The notes: generated by a model from the letters alone, not told the origin. Shown: positions 27,844 through 38,282, counted from the first letter of the stretch. The stretch is DNA of 64,000 bases from Shewanella sp. HN-41 (GCF_000217915.1 NZ_AFOZ01000012.1:26104-90103), one strand, 5' to 3'. Made by a program: numbers and translations.

Positions 27844-28851
27844 ATGAAATGGGTAACTTGTGCTGTTTTTGTTGGGTTAATGTCCGCTGCACACTCTGCG
27901 AGTGCACAGGATAAGTTAACGGTTTATTCCTATCGCCAAGCCTTCTTAGTCGAGCCAATTTTGACTCGTTTTACCGAAGATACTGGTATTAGTGTTGATG
28001 TGGTTTTTGCTAAAGATGGTATTGCCGAACGGCTCGCTAGGGAAGGTCGTTTATCTCCAGCGGATTTGGTATTGACCTCGGACTTCTCACGTCTGGTTGA
28101 GTTGGTTGATAAAGATCTCACCTCTCCGGTTAACAGCTCTCAGTTAGACTCTAACATCCCTGAACAATATCGTGATCCTGAAGGTCAATGGTATGCCCTG
28201 ACGATGCGGGTACGAAATCTCTACACGGCGAAAGATCGTTTAGGGTCGCAGCAATTGACCTATGAATCATTAGCTGAGCCCAAATACAAAGGTAAAATTT
28301 GTACCCGCAGTGGTAAACATCCCTACAATGTTGCACTGGTTGCTTCGATGATTGCCCACCACGGTGAGGCGCAAGCCAAAACGTGGCTGCAGGGCGTTAA
28401 GGATAACTTGGCCCGTAAACCCCAGGGGAACGATAGGGGGCAAATTGCTGCGGTGAAAGAAGGGGTGTGTGATATCGCCTTAGGCAACAGTTATTACTAT
28501 GGCAATACGTTGCAGGACCCAGAGCAAAAAACGGTGGCAGAAGCGGTAGTCATTAATTTCCCGAACCAAGCCGATCGCGGTGCCCACGTGAATGTGTCTG
28601 GTATGGTGTTGACCCGCCATGCACCTAATAAGGCGAATGCAATCAAGTTGATGGAGTTCTTATCGGCGGATGTTGCTCAAAAAGCCTATGCCGAAGTGAA
28701 TATGGAATATCCGGTAAAAGCCAATGTGCCACCTTCACCCTTAGTGGCCTCATGGGGCGAGTTTAAGTCAGATCAATTGCCTATCTTTAAATTGGCTGAA
28801 TATCATCAGGCTGCGGTTAAGTTGTTAGATGAAGTCCAGTTTGATCTCTAG
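27844..28851 (+). CDS. fbpA: Ferric iron ABC transporter, periplasmic binding protein
   Basis: Periplasmic Fe(III)-binding protein, 335 residues. Signal peptide 1-21 ends ASA. The mature protein begins KLTVYSYRQAFLVEPILTRF. The tyrosine run GNSYYYGNT (about 216-224) supplies the iron ligands of the FbpA/FutA family. Two cysteines (KICTRSG, EGVCDIAL) may form a disulphide. It heads a three-gene operon with permease and ATPase behind a Fur box. The symbol reflects family resemblance. Confidence 0.92.
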   Translation: MKWVTCAVFVGLMSAAHSASAQDKLTVYSYRQAFLVEPILTRFTEDTGISVDVVFAKDGIAERLAREGRLSPADLVLTSDFSRLVELVDKDLTSPVNSSQLDSNIPEQYRDPEGQWYALTMRVRNLYTAKDRLGSQQLTYESLAEPKYKGKICTRSGKHPYNVALVASMIAHHGEAQAKTWLQGVKDNLARKPQGNDRGQIAAVKEGVCDIALGNSYYYGNTLQDPEQKTVAEAVVINFPNQADRGAHVNVSGMVLTRHAPNKANAIKLMEFLSADVAQKAYAEVNMEYPVKANVPPSPLVASWGEFKSDQLPIFKLAEYHQAAVKLLDEVQFDL

Positions 28852-28934
28852 CTCATTGTGTAACAGTGCTAGCGACAAAATGCAGATTTAGGTTATCAGC
28901 GCCATTGATTGGCGCCGTGCTTTTAAGGATTGAC

Positions 28935-30566
28935 ATGATTTTAGGATTAGCCAGGAGCTGGTCGCTTGCTGGTTATGCCATGGGCGCATTATTTGTGTTG
29001 CCTTTATTTGCACTGATATTTCAGGCTCTACAGCCCGATGAAGCCGTGTTTGGGCATTTAATGGCAACTGTGCTACCCACCTATATCATCAACAGTTTAT
29101 TGCTGATTTTTTGGGTGAGTGTAGGGGCGCTTTTGCTCGCGTTGCCCTGCGCTTGGCTGGTGGCGCGCTGTGAATTTATCGGTCGACGTTATTTGCAGTG
29201 GGCACTATTACTGCCACTGGCCATGCCGGGATATATTGTTGCCTACGTTTATACCGATTTACTCGATTATGCGGGCCCAGTGCAGCGCGGCCTGCGTTCC
29301 TTGTTTGGTTGGAACTCGCCGCAGGATTATTTCTTCCCCGATATCCGCACCCTAGGCGGTGCGGCCTGTGTGTTGTCGCTGGTGTTATTCCCCTATATTT
29401 ATCTGTTGGCACGTACTGCGTTTACCGAGCAATCCTTAAGCTTGGCGCATGCTTCACGCATCATGGGGTGCTCACCTTGGCAGAGCTTTTGGCGGCTATC
29501 TTTGCCTATGGCAAGGCCAGCGCTCGCCGTTGGTATCGCCTTAGTTGCTATGGAGACCGCCGCCGATTTTGCCACAGTGAGTTATTTTGCGGTGCCTACC
29601 TTAACGACGGCCGTGTACGATACTTGGCTTGGCTACGGCAACTTAACCGCAGCCGCTAAGTTATCGGCAATTATGCTGTTGGTGGTGTTTAGCCTGATTG
29701 GATTTGAACGTTTTGCCCGCCGTAAACAGCAACTCTTCCAAAAACAGTCGCACATTCGAGTCGGTGATTTATATCGGCTCTCGACTAGGCAAACCATTCT
29801 GGCACTCAGCTTCTGTGGGGTACTCTTGCTGTTAGCTTTTGGGCTGCCCTTTGGTATTTTATTATCCTATGCTATTGGTTATTTTGAACAAAGTTGGGAA
29901 CCACGTTTCTGGCTATTGAGTTTTAATAGTTTAAGTCTTGCGCTGATCACTAGCTTAGTTTGCTGCTTAGTCGCCTTATTATTGATATTTATTCGCCGTA
30001 TTAGTCCTAGGGGGAGTGATGCCTTGCCCTCACGTTTAGCTTCGACGGGTTATGCGCTACCAGGTACAGTGCTCGCCATTGGTGTGCTCGTGCCTTTAAC
30101 TATGCTCGACTTTGCGATTAATGATTTTGCGGATCTTTTAGGGTTAAAGGGGCCTGGGTTGTTATTGACAGGGAGTGTTATGGCATTAATTTTTGCCTTT
30201 TGCGTACGTTTTGTCGCTATCGCCATTGGTAGCGTCGAGAGCAGTTACAAGCGGATTTCGCCGTCACTGGATATGGTGAGTTTGACTATGGGTCAAAGCC
30301 CAAGACAGTTGCTGCAAAGAGTACATCTTCCTTTACTTGCTAAGGGGCTGTTTGCGGGCGCTTTATTGGTGTTTATCGAAAGCATGAAGGAACTGCCCGC
30401 CGCCTTATTACTGCGCCCCGTCGGCTTTGAGAACCTTGCGACCTATGTATTTCAGTTTGTGTCCGATGAAAAACTTGAGCACGGCGCCTTCGCTGCGATA
30501 GTGATTGTACTCGTAGGCCTAGTACCACTCCTCTATTTAAACCGTTCTTTGGAGCAACACAGCTGA
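28935..30566 (+). CDS. fbpB: Ferric iron ABC transporter, permease
   Basis: Inner-membrane permease of 543 residues with two repeated six-helix halves. Each half has the EAA-type loop for ATPase contact: AHASRIMGCSPWQSFWRLSL and LDMVSLTMGQSPRQLLQRVH. ATG 28935 is chosen because AAGGA lies 6 bases upstream; an open frame reaches back to 28866 without a ribosome site. It overlaps the next gene by one base (TGATG), so translation is likely coupled. Confidence 0.92.
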   Translation: MILGLARSWSLAGYAMGALFVLPLFALIFQALQPDEAVFGHLMATVLPTYIINSLLLIFWVSVGALLLALPCAWLVARCEFIGRRYLQWALLLPLAMPGYIVAYVYTDLLDYAGPVQRGLRSLFGWNSPQDYFFPDIRTLGGAACVLSLVLFPYIYLLARTAFTEQSLSLAHASRIMGCSPWQSFWRLSLPMARPALAVGIALVAMETAADFATVSYFAVPTLTTAVYDTWLGYGNLTAAAKLSAIMLLVVFSLIGFERFARRKQQLFQKQSHIRVGDLYRLSTRQTILALSFCGVLLLLAFGLPFGILLSYAIGYFEQSWEPRFWLLSFNSLSLALITSLVCCLVALLLIFIRRISPRGSDALPSRLASTGYALPGTVLAIGVLVPLTMLDFAINDFADLLGLKGPGLLLTGSVMALIFAFCVRFVAIAIGSVESSYKRISPSLDMVSLTMGQSPRQLLQRVHLPLLAKGLFAGALLVFIESMKELPAALLLRPVGFENLATYVFQFVSDEKLEHGAFAAIVIVLVGLVPLLYLNRSLEQHS

Positions 30567-31615
30567 TGACAAGCATGCTCAAGCTTAAGCAAGTTCATAG
30601 TGATTATCAGGGGCAACAGGTGCTCAAAGGCTTGAGCTTAGACCTAGCCCAAGGGGAGATCCTTGCGCTGCTGGGCCCGAGTGGTTGCGGCAAAACGACC
30701 CTGTTGCGGGCGGTTGCCGGATTACAGGCCATTAGCCAAGGTGAAATCCAGATCAATGGCCGTGTCGTGAGTGGTGATGAGCTGTTTGTGCCTAGCGAGC
30801 AGCGCGGTATCGGGATGATTTTCCAAGACTATGCGCTTTTCCCCCATTTAACAGTGGCGGAAAATATTCTCTTTGGGGTGGCTAAATTGTCAGCAGCGCA
30901 GCGCCAAGCACGGTTAGCTGAAATGCTTACCTTAGTTAAACTTGAGGGATTGGCTAAACGCTACCCCCACGAGCTATCGGGGGGTCAACAGCAACGGGTT
31001 TCCATTGCGCGGGCGTTAGCCTATGAGCCGCAGTTACTCTTGCTCGATGAGCCTTTTTCCAATATTGATGCCCAAGTGCGTTACGAGATGATGGCTGAAA
31101 TTCGCAGCATTTTAAAACAGCGAAATGTCAGCGCGATATTTGTGACCCACAGTAAGGATGAAGCCTTTGTATTTGCTGATAAATTAGCCATATTCAATCA
31201 AGGCATAATAGTGCAACAGGGCAGTGCAGAAGCCTTGTACGCGACACCGAATAGTCGCTATGTGGCTGATTTTTTAGGCAGCGGTAATTACTTACCCGCC
31301 GCAGTTATCGATGGACATAGGGTTAGTACCCCGATAGGCCATTTAACGAGCCTCACGCCGTTGGTTTTGCCGCTCGAGTTTAGCGCAACGGTATTTTTGC
31401 GACCCCAGCAATTGGCTCTCAGCGCCGATGAACAGGGTGTCGGCACTATTACCGAGCGGCGTTTTCTCGGTGCCTTTTGTCATTATTGGGTCAAAATTGA
31501 AGCCGCCTCCCACGCCCATTATGTGGAGGTGCGTAGTCAAATGATGCAACTCAGTGTGGGTCAAAAAGTAGAATTAACGGCCGAGCCGCATTCCCTCGTA
31601 TTATTTGAATCTTAG
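30566..31615 (+). CDS. fbpC: Ferric iron ABC transporter, ATP-binding protein
   Basis: Cytoplasmic ATPase of 349 residues powering the iron importer. Walker A GPSGCGKTT (about 36-44), signature LSGGQQQRVSIARAL, Walker B LLLLDEPFSNID, and a C-terminal TOBE-like domain from about 240 (STPIGHLTSL, VFLRPQQLALS) as in FbpC. Last gene of the operon. A spermidine/putrescine-type ATPase would look similar, but the binding protein and Fur box decide for iron. Confidence 0.93.
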   Translation: MTSMLKLKQVHSDYQGQQVLKGLSLDLAQGEILALLGPSGCGKTTLLRAVAGLQAISQGEIQINGRVVSGDELFVPSEQRGIGMIFQDYALFPHLTVAENILFGVAKLSAAQRQARLAEMLTLVKLEGLAKRYPHELSGGQQQRVSIARALAYEPQLLLLDEPFSNIDAQVRYEMMAEIRSILKQRNVSAIFVTHSKDEAFVFADKLAIFNQGIIVQQGSAEALYATPNSRYVADFLGSGNYLPAAVIDGHRVSTPIGHLTSLTPLVLPLEFSATVFLRPQQLALSADEQGVGTITERRFLGAFCHYWVKIEAASHAHYVEVRSQMMQLSVGQKVELTAEPHSLVLFES

Positions 31616-31757
31616 GTATTTTGTTCATCTGCAGTTAATCAGCATTGCCAACTAAAGTATGACATTTTTGCTTACGTTTAACTTGGGTCTATGCGGTATT
31701 GGTTGATGATATTTTCGACTGTCCTTGCTACCTTAATCCTTCAGATTTGGAGGAATT

Positions 31758-33470
31758 ATGATAAAAACAATAAAATCAATTTGTACCTTAGTCACAGTGG
31801 CGACGGCAATGTCGTCATCGGGAGTGCTGGCCATGGATAGGATCACAGGTAAAGCCTTTGCAACCCGCTCGGAAGTCTATGCCACCCACGGAATGGCGGC
31901 GACCAGCCAACCATTAGCCACCCAAGTCGCCATCGACATACTCAAACAGGGCGGCAGCGCGGTGGATGCGGCTATTGCCGCTAATGCCATGCTAGGGTTA
32001 GTTGAACCCACAGGCTCGGGTGTCGGAGGCGATTTATTTGCCATCGTCTGGAGTGCGAAAGATAAACGTCTCTATGGGCTTAATGCCTCGGGGCGCAGTC
32101 CAAAATCTTTGGGTTTAGAAAAGCTTAAATCCTTAGGCCTCTATTACCTACCGCCACTCGGCCCTCTGCCTGTTTCCGTACCCGGTGCCGTCGATGGTTG
32201 GTATGAATTACATAATAAGTTCGGGAAATTGCCTATGGCCGATAACTTAGCGCCAGCGATTCACTACGCCCGCGATGGGTTCCCTGTGTCAGAACTGATT
32301 GCCTATTACCTTGAAGGGAGCGGTAAAAAACTCGCTAAATTCCCCGGATTTAAAGAAACCTATATGCCCAATGGTAAGATGCCAGCCGTAGGGGAAATCT
32401 TTAAAAATCCTGCACTTGCTAACACCTACGAGAAAATTGCCAAGGGTGGCCGAGATGCCTTTTACAAAGGGGATATTGCCAAAAGCATCGATAAATACAT
32501 GAAGGCCCAAGGTGGCTATCTAAGTTATGAAGACTTATCGACTCATAGCAGCGACTGGATTGAGCCAGTTTCAGTCAATTACCGTGGCTATGATGTGTGG
32601 GAATTACCGCCCAATGGTCAAGGGATTGCGGCGCTGCAAATCCTAAAAACCATGGAACCCTTCGATGTTGCCGCCATGGGCTTTAATAGCCCCGAATATG
32701 TGCATTTATTTGTCGAAGCTAAAAAGCTCGCCTTTGCCGACAGGGCTAAGTTCTATGCCGACATGGCCTTTAATAAAGTGCCAGTTACAGAGCTTATCTC
32801 ACAGCAATACAACTATGATCGCGCTAAGTTAATCGATCCTAATAAAGCCGCTAAGAGTGTCGATGCGGGTAATCCAGCGTTGCAACACGGTGATACTGTG
32901 TACCTGACTACCGCCGACAAAGACGGCAATATGGTGTCGCTTATCCAGAGTAATTACCGTGGTATGGGGTCAGGAATGACACCGCCGGATTTAGGTTTTG
33001 TATTACAGGACCGTGGTCAGATGTTCGATTTAACCGAGGGACGATTTAATACCTATGCACCGGGCAAGCGTCCATTCCATACCATTATTCCCGCCTTTGT
33101 GACCAAAGACGGTAAACCTTGGTTGAGTTTTGGGGTGATGGGCGGCGCAACCCAGCCACAGATGCACGCGCAAATTGTAATGAATCTGATTGATTTTAAA
33201 ATGAACTTGCAAGAAGCGGGCGATGCCCCCAGAATTTTGCATATGGGTTCAACCGAGCCAACGGGGGAAGTGATGACAGATGGCGGCTACGTCAGTCTGG
33301 AATCGGGTTTCCCGGTGGAAACCCGTCGTGAGCTTATCAAGAAGGGCCATGTGCTGCGTGATGGCCTAGGGGATTTCGGTGGTTATCAAGCCATTGGATT
33401 TAATGCCGAAACAGGGGTTTACCGTGGCGCCTCCGAGAGCCGTAAAGATGGGCATGCTGCGGGATATTAG
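31758..33470 (+). CDS. ggt: Gamma-glutamyltransferase precursor
   Basis: Periplasmic enzyme that removes or transfers the gamma-glutamyl group of glutathione. Signal peptide about 1-25 (ending VLA). The proenzyme cuts itself before Thr380 in QHGDTVYLTTADKDG, giving large and small subunits. The small subunit carries GSGMTPPDLGF and the GGATQPQMHAQIVMN block. The 570-residue length is normal. GGAGG precedes the ATG. It lies between the iron transporter and a Dyp peroxidase, without an obvious shared promoter. Confidence 0.95.
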   Translation: MIKTIKSICTLVTVATAMSSSGVLAMDRITGKAFATRSEVYATHGMAATSQPLATQVAIDILKQGGSAVDAAIAANAMLGLVEPTGSGVGGDLFAIVWSAKDKRLYGLNASGRSPKSLGLEKLKSLGLYYLPPLGPLPVSVPGAVDGWYELHNKFGKLPMADNLAPAIHYARDGFPVSELIAYYLEGSGKKLAKFPGFKETYMPNGKMPAVGEIFKNPALANTYEKIAKGGRDAFYKGDIAKSIDKYMKAQGGYLSYEDLSTHSSDWIEPVSVNYRGYDVWELPPNGQGIAALQILKTMEPFDVAAMGFNSPEYVHLFVEAKKLAFADRAKFYADMAFNKVPVTELISQQYNYDRAKLIDPNKAAKSVDAGNPALQHGDTVYLTTADKDGNMVSLIQSNYRGMGSGMTPPDLGFVLQDRGQMFDLTEGRFNTYAPGKRPFHTIIPAFVTKDGKPWLSFGVMGGATQPQMHAQIVMNLIDFKMNLQEAGDAPRILHMGSTEPTGEVMTDGGYVSLESGFPVETRRELIKKGHVLRDGLGDFGGYQAIGFNAETGVYRGASESRKDGHAAGY

Positions 33471-33519
33471 TGCAACATAATACCTGCGCTAGTCGTATTC
33501 GCCCTATATTGGGTAAGCT

Positions 33520-33554
33520 AATTGACGAGACTTTCATGGTCTCGTCAATTTTTT
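33520..33554 (+). terminator. Intrinsic terminator after ggt
   Basis: Stem AATTGACGAGAC/GTCTCGTCAATT (33520-33531 with 33539-33550) followed by TTTT. Confidence 0.88.
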
Positions 33555-33698
33555 ATATTTGAGGGTCGGGGCGATAAAGCCCCACAATTAGCATTATCAT
33601 AGAGATAACCAAGCAAACTGTGCGTTAGTTAATGTCATTTTTAGGTAAAGTTGCGGATAATATTGCCGAAAATGAGTTTAGATAGGGGTGATAACCAG

Positions 33699-34634
33699 AT
33701 GGATATTCAAAATATGCCGCGTGAACAGTTGGGTGTGTGTGCAGAGGGGAACTTACATAGTGTCTACTTGATGTTTAACGCCAATGACAATGTTGAGTCG
33801 CAATTACGTCCCTGTATTGCCAACGTAGCGCAGTATATTTATGAGTTGACAGATCAGTATTCCGATAGTGCCTTCAACGGTTTTGTCGCAATAGGCGCTA
33901 ATTATTGGGACAGCCTGTATCCCGATTCTCGCCCCGAAATGCTTAAACCTTTCCCAGCCATGCAAGTAGGTAGCCGTGAAGCGCCTGCGATCGAATATGA
34001 TTTATTCGTGCATATCCGCTGCGACCGCTACGATATTCTGCATTTAGTCGCTAACGAAATCAGCCAGATGTTTGAAGACTTAGTGGAACTAGTCGAAGAA
34101 GAACGGGGTTTTAGATTTATGGATAGCCGTGATCTGACCGGATTTGTTGACGGCACTGAAAATCCCAAAGGCCGTCACCGTCAAGAAGTGGCCTTAGTGG
34201 GGGATGAAGATCCTGAGTTTAAGGGCGGCAGCTATATCCATGTGCAAAAATATGCCCACAATTTGAGTAAGTGGCATAGATTACCGCTTAAAAAGCAAGA
34301 AGATATCATCGGTCGCACTAAGCAAGATAATATTGAATATGAGTCGGAAGATAAGCCGTTAACGAGCCATATTAAACGTGTGAATCTTAAGGATGCCGAT
34401 GGCAACTCGATTGAAATCCTGCGTCAAAGCATGCCCTATGGCTCGCTTAAAGAGCAGGGACTCATGTTTATCTCTAACTGCCGTACACCGGATCATTTTG
34501 AGCAGATGCTACACAGTATGATGTTTGGTGATGGCGCAGGGAATCATGATCACTTAATGCATTTCACTAAGGCGATGACGGGGTCGTCCTTCTTTGCACC
34601 CACCTTGGATTTTATGCTGCAATTTGACGAGTAA
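33699..34634 (+). CDS. Dyp-type haem peroxidase
   Basis: Dye-decolourising peroxidase of 311 residues, cytoplasmic (no signal peptide). The catalytic Asp151 is in the family signature GFVDGTENP. The haem-binding histidine is expected in the SKWHRLPLKKQE region, and the late distal arginine region is FISNCRTPDHFEQ. It resembles the S. oneidensis TyrA protein. ATG 33699 has AGGGGTG 9 bases upstream; an open frame from 33651 lacks this. A weak Fur-like half-site ATTATCA lies near 33593. Confidence 0.92.
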   Translation: MDIQNMPREQLGVCAEGNLHSVYLMFNANDNVESQLRPCIANVAQYIYELTDQYSDSAFNGFVAIGANYWDSLYPDSRPEMLKPFPAMQVGSREAPAIEYDLFVHIRCDRYDILHLVANEISQMFEDLVELVEEERGFRFMDSRDLTGFVDGTENPKGRHRQEVALVGDEDPEFKGGSYIHVQKYAHNLSKWHRLPLKKQEDIIGRTKQDNIEYESEDKPLTSHIKRVNLKDADGNSIEILRQSMPYGSLKEQGLMFISNCRTPDHFEQMLHSMMFGDGAGNHDHLMHFTKAMTGSSFFAPTLDFMLQFDE

Positions 34635-34712
34635 GGCAGATCTAAATCGATTTATTATTTAAGAATGACGCACTTAGGCTACTTTGCCCCAGTGCGTTTT
34701 TTGTGGGTAAAG

Positions 34713-35615
34713 TTAACTGGCATGGGTCCATTTTTTAATATCAAACTGCCATTGCTGGGCGGTAAAATCAATAAAGGCTCTGACTAAAATCTGTTGATAG
34801 CTGCGGGATAAATACACGGCCCACAGTGCTTGACCGGGTGCGGTAAACTCAGGCAATACCTCTACAAGTTGGCCACTGGCAAGGTATTGGTTGGCTAAGT
34901 CACAGGGCAAGCGTGCAATCCCATGTCCTCTCAGGGCGGCACTCAGTAGCACGCCCATATCGTTTGCTTTTAGATTCCCCCTAGGCTTAATTAACTCAGT
35001 TTGCTGCTCCTTCAGAAAATGCCAATTTTGCTGTGATGAATGGATAAGGCAATTATGTTCGAGCAGATCGGTGGGAACCGAGAGTGGAGAGATCGCTGCG
35101 AGGTAATGTGGGGCGGCGCACAGCACTGCGTCAATGGTCATCAGCCGCCGTGCAATAAGACTGTCATCGGGTCTCTCGGTATAACGTAATGCCACATCGA
35201 CCCTTTCATCCACCAATTGAACCATGCTGTCGGACATCACCAATTGAATATTCACTTTAGGGTGCAACTTAATAAATCGGTCGACGACATCGAACAAGCT
35301 GTGCTGCCCAAGGCCTATGGGTGTAGCGATACGAATACTACCGACCAGTTCAGTATTATGGCTATGGGCTCGGCTCTCCATGGCGGCGACTTCACTTAAG
35401 ACGCGCTGGCAAAAATGAAGTGCTTCTTCCCCCTGCAGGGTAAGGCTCACACTGCGGGTAGTGCGGTGCAATAAACGTAGATTAAGCCACTGTTCGACTT
35501 CTTGAATATGGCGGGACACCTGCAGGCGACTGAGGTCTAAATGTTCTGCAGCTTTGGTGAAGCTGCCACAGTTTGCCACTTCGACAAAGCTACGTATGGC
35601 GGCAATTTTATCCAT
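34713..35615 (-). CDS. LysR-family transcriptional regulator
   Basis: 300 residues. N-terminal winged helix (about 1-60: AIRSFVEVANCGSFTKAAEHL, with the recognition helix in SRLQVSRHIQEVE) and a periplasmic-binding-type effector domain (about 90-295). Of the CrgA/AaeR-like subgroup by overall look. It diverges from an NAD(P)-binding oxidoreductase gene 105 bp away, which is the probable target. Effector unknown. Confidence 0.9.
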   Translation of the reverse strand: MDKIAAIRSFVEVANCGSFTKAAEHLDLSRLQVSRHIQEVEQWLNLRLLHRTTRSVSLTLQGEEALHFCQRVLSEVAAMESRAHSHNTELVGSIRIATPIGLGQHSLFDVVDRFIKLHPKVNIQLVMSDSMVQLVDERVDVALRYTERPDDSLIARRLMTIDAVLCAAPHYLAAISPLSVPTDLLEHNCLIHSSQQNWHFLKEQQTELIKPRGNLKANDMGVLLSAALRGHGIARLPCDLANQYLASGQLVEVLPEFTAPGQALWAVYLSRSYQQILVRAFIDFTAQQWQFDIKKWTHAS

Positions 35616-35720
35616 ATTAGTATCTCAGTCTGAAACAATCATGCTCATTTATCGATATTTATCACGCTATCTGTTGCAAGTAAACTGGTGACAATTTAAA
35701 TCAGCAGTGAGACTTATAAA

Positions 35721-36353
35721 ATGAAAATTGCAGTATTAGGCGCATCCGGTTGGATTGGTGGCACCATTCTTAATGAAGCCTTGAGTCGTGGTCATAACGT
35801 TGTCGCTTTAGTGCGGGATCCGAGTAAGCTTGGCGCGACCACGGCAGAGGTGCGCAGTGTCGATCTCGCACAACCCTTAAACGCAGAAACATTTGCCGGA
35901 GTCGACTTAGTGATTGCGGCCGTGGGTGGCCGCGCCGAGCAGAACCACAGCCTAGTGGCTAAGACAGTGCACAATCTGTTAGCGGTATTGCCGCAGGCAA
36001 AAGTACCACGCTTATTGTGGGTCGGTGGTGCGGGGAGTTTAGAAGTGGCGCCGGGTGTGACACTGGTCTCTAGCCCTGATTTCCCCGCAGCATATAAAGA
36101 TGAGGCCTTAGCTCAGGGTGAAGCTTTGAAGGTATTTCGCGCGGCACAAACTGCAATCAATTGGACCTTTGTGAGCCCAGCCGCTGAGATTTATCCTGGC
36201 GAGAGTGAAGGCCCATATCGCCTCGGGGGCGACAGCTTCTTTACCGATGCCAATGGTCGCAGCCGCATTTCTGTTACCGATTACGCTAAAGCCATGTTAG
36301 ACGAAGCCGAACAGGGCACTCACGCAAATCAGCGTATCAGCGTGGCTTACTGA
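35721..36353 (+). CDS. NAD(P)-binding oxidoreductase (NmrA/YwnB-like)
   Basis: Short atypical SDR of 210 residues. Rossmann signature GASGWIGGTI (about 7-16), then VALVRDPSKL and LVIAAVGG in the dinucleotide-binding half. There is no clear YxxxK catalytic pair, as in other NAD(P)H-binding proteins of this type. Substrate unknown. Divergent from the LysR regulator, which probably controls it. Confidence 0.82.
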   Translation: MKIAVLGASGWIGGTILNEALSRGHNVVALVRDPSKLGATTAEVRSVDLAQPLNAETFAGVDLVIAAVGGRAEQNHSLVAKTVHNLLAVLPQAKVPRLLWVGGAGSLEVAPGVTLVSSPDFPAAYKDEALAQGEALKVFRAAQTAINWTFVSPAAEIYPGESEGPYRLGGDSFFTDANGRSRISVTDYAKAMLDEAEQGTHANQRISVAY

Positions 36354-36473
36354 TATCGCTACAGTTGAGTTAGATATGGTGAGTTAGATATTGTGCTGTA
36401 ATCTGTAACGTAATCGGGACAATGACCAAATAATCAGCGCAAAATTGGACTGAAATGAGGACAGATGAAATAG

Positions 36474-36502
36474 AACAGGTCAGCAAGCTGACCTGTTTTT
36501 TT
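36474..36502. terminator. Bidirectional intrinsic terminator
   Basis: Stem AACAGGTCAGC/GCTGACCTGTT with a 2-base centre (36474-36497) and a T-run after it. Shared by the oxidoreductase and argR genes. Confidence 0.85.
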
Positions 36503-36971
36503 ATTCTGCGTAATTGAATAAAGATTTGATGGTTTCTAAGGTGTCGGCGATATCTTGGATGCTAGATGGGCAAATAAAGATAGTGTCGTCACCGGCAATC
36601 GTACCCAAAATCCCTTCGGGTTTGCCAATGGAGTCCAATAAACGGGCAATTAATTGGGCGGCTCCAGGACTGGTGCGTACCACTATCATAGCTTGGTTGT
36701 GGTCAACATCGAGCACCAAATTCTTCAGCGGGCTACCTGCGGTGGGCACCCCTAACTCGGCGGGTAAGCAATACACCATCTCTTGCTTAGCGTTGCGAGT
36801 CCGCACTGCGCCGAACTTGCTGAGCATGCGTGATACTTTTGATTGGTTAATATTACCAAAGCCTTCAGCTTGCAAGGCGGTGACGATTTCACTCTGAGAG
36901 CCAAAGCGCTCTTCTTTTAAAATCGACTTAAAAATTCTAACAAGGTCATCCTGATTCTTGGTCGTTTGCAT
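36501..36971 (-). CDS. argR: Arginine repressor ArgR
   Basis: Arginine-responsive repressor, 156 residues, acting as a hexamer. The N-terminal winged helix includes [17 protein letters not shown] and [18 protein letters not shown]. The C-terminal arginine-binding part ends [15 protein letters not shown], with the paired aspartates of the ligand site. It diverges from mdh, the order seen in many gammaproteobacteria. ARG-box-like sequences lie between the two genes, so self-regulation is likely. Confidence 0.95.
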   Translation of the reverse strand: MQTTKNQDDLVRIFKSILKEERFGSQSEIVTALQAEGFGNINQSKVSRMLSKFGAVRTRNAKQEMVYCLPAELGVPTAGSPLKNLVLDVDHNQAMIVVRTSPGAAQLIARLLDSIGKPEGILGTIAGDDTIFICPSSIQDIADTLETIKSLFNYAE

Positions 36972-37051
36972 AATATTATTATTCGTTATTCAAAAAAACA
37001 GGCCCATTTTGAATATTTTTAGAAAAATTGTCAACAAATAACCAGATTGGT

Positions 37052-37065
37052 TGAATAAAAATTCA
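37052..37065. promoter_or_regulatory. ARG box (ArgR operator)
   Basis: TGAATAAAAATTCA matches the ARG box TGAATWWWWATTCA at every position. Partial copies lie at 37010-37023 (TGAATATTTTTAGA) and over 36979-36993 next to the argR start. This is consistent with ArgR binding its own promoter. Confidence 0.8.
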
Positions 37066-37265
37066 CTGCCCCCCTGTGTTTAAGCGTTTGCTTGGGGCTT
37101 AAAAATATCAATTTGAGTCATTGTTCTACATTGCTTCTAAGTTATTCCTGAATTCTTTTGCCCCACGACTAAGGGATAATTGAAATTGTTGTGACATTCC
37201 AGTAATGTGACGCCAACGTAAATCAGATCCATGTCACACATATCCGAGAAATAACGGAGATAACT

Positions 37266-38201
37266 ATGAAAGTTGCTGTACTTGGTGCTGCTGGTGGTAT
37301 CGGCCAGGCTCTTGCCCTACTGTTAAAAACTCAACTGCCTGCGGGTTCTCAATTGTCTTTATACGATATCGCACCGGTAACTCCGGGTGTTGCGGTTGAC
37401 TTGAGCCACATCCCAACTGCGGTTGAAATCAAAGGTTTTGCTGGTGAAGATCCAACGCCTGCCCTAGTCGGTGCTGACGTTGTGCTGATTTCTGCTGGTG
37501 TTGCGCGTAAGCCTGGTATGGATCGCTCAGATCTGTTCAATATCAACGCGGGTATCGTTCGCAACCTGATCGAGAAAGTGGCTGCGACTTGCCCTAAAGC
37601 CTTAGTAGGTATTATCACTAACCCAGTGAACACGACTGTTGCTATTGCTGCAGAAGTGATGAAAAAGGCGGGTGTTTACGATAAGAATCGTCTATTCGGT
37701 GTAACGACTCTGGACGTTATCCGTTCAGAAACCTTCATCGCCGAATTAAAAGGCCTGAATGTTGCTGATGTGAAAGTTAATGTGATCGGCGGCCACAGCG
37801 GCGTGACCATTCTGCCATTACTGTCTCAAGTTGAAGGCGTGACTTTCAGCGACGAAGAAGTGGCAACTATGACGACTCGTATCCAAAACGCGGGTACTGA
37901 AGTGGTTGAAGCTAAAGCCGGTGGCGGTAGCGCGACGCTGTCTATGGGTCAAGCGGCTTGCCGTTTCGGTCTGTCTCTGGTTCGTGGTCTGCAAGGTGAG
38001 CAAGGTGTGGTTGAATGCGCCTATGTTGACGGCGGCAGCGAGCACGCAGAATTCTTCGCACAACCTGTGCTGTTAGGCAAAAACGGTATTGAAAAAGTAC
38101 TGCCTTACGGTGAAGTGAGTGCATTCGAAGCTAACGCCCGTGATTCTATGTTAGATACGCTGAAAGGCGATATCAAACTAGGCGTTGATTTCGTTAAGTA
38201 A
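37266..38201 (+). CDS. mdh: Malate dehydrogenase
   Basis: NAD-dependent oxidation of malate to oxaloacetate in the TCA cycle. 311 residues. Begins with the Rossmann motif [12 protein letters not shown]. Substrate arginines are in [11 protein letters not shown], and the catalytic His in [16 protein letters not shown] lies 6 bases upstream of the ATG. A half-conserved CRP-type sequence ending TCACA precedes the gene near 37235. Confidence 0.97.
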   Translation: MKVAVLGAAGGIGQALALLLKTQLPAGSQLSLYDIAPVTPGVAVDLSHIPTAVEIKGFAGEDPTPALVGADVVLISAGVARKPGMDRSDLFNINAGIVRNLIEKVAATCPKALVGIITNPVNTTVAIAAEVMKKAGVYDKNRLFGVTTLDVIRSETFIAELKGLNVADVKVNVIGGHSGVTILPLLSQVEGVTFSDEEVATMTTRIQNAGTEVVEAKAGGGSATLSMGQAACRFGLSLVRGLQGEQGVVECAYVDGGSEHAEFFAQPVLLGKNGIEKVLPYGEVSAFEANARDSMLDTLKGDIKLGVDFVK

Positions 38202-38222
38202 TCTTTTTAGATTATACGAATT

Positions 38223-38251
38223 AAAAACGGAGCCATAAGCTCCGTTTTTTT
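38223..38251 (+). terminator. Intrinsic terminator after mdh
   Basis: Stem AAAAACGGAGC/GCTCCGTTTTTT with a 5-base loop. Confidence 0.9.
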
Positions 38252-38282
38252 ATCTCTGCGTCTCGCATTGCTTAACATTAAT

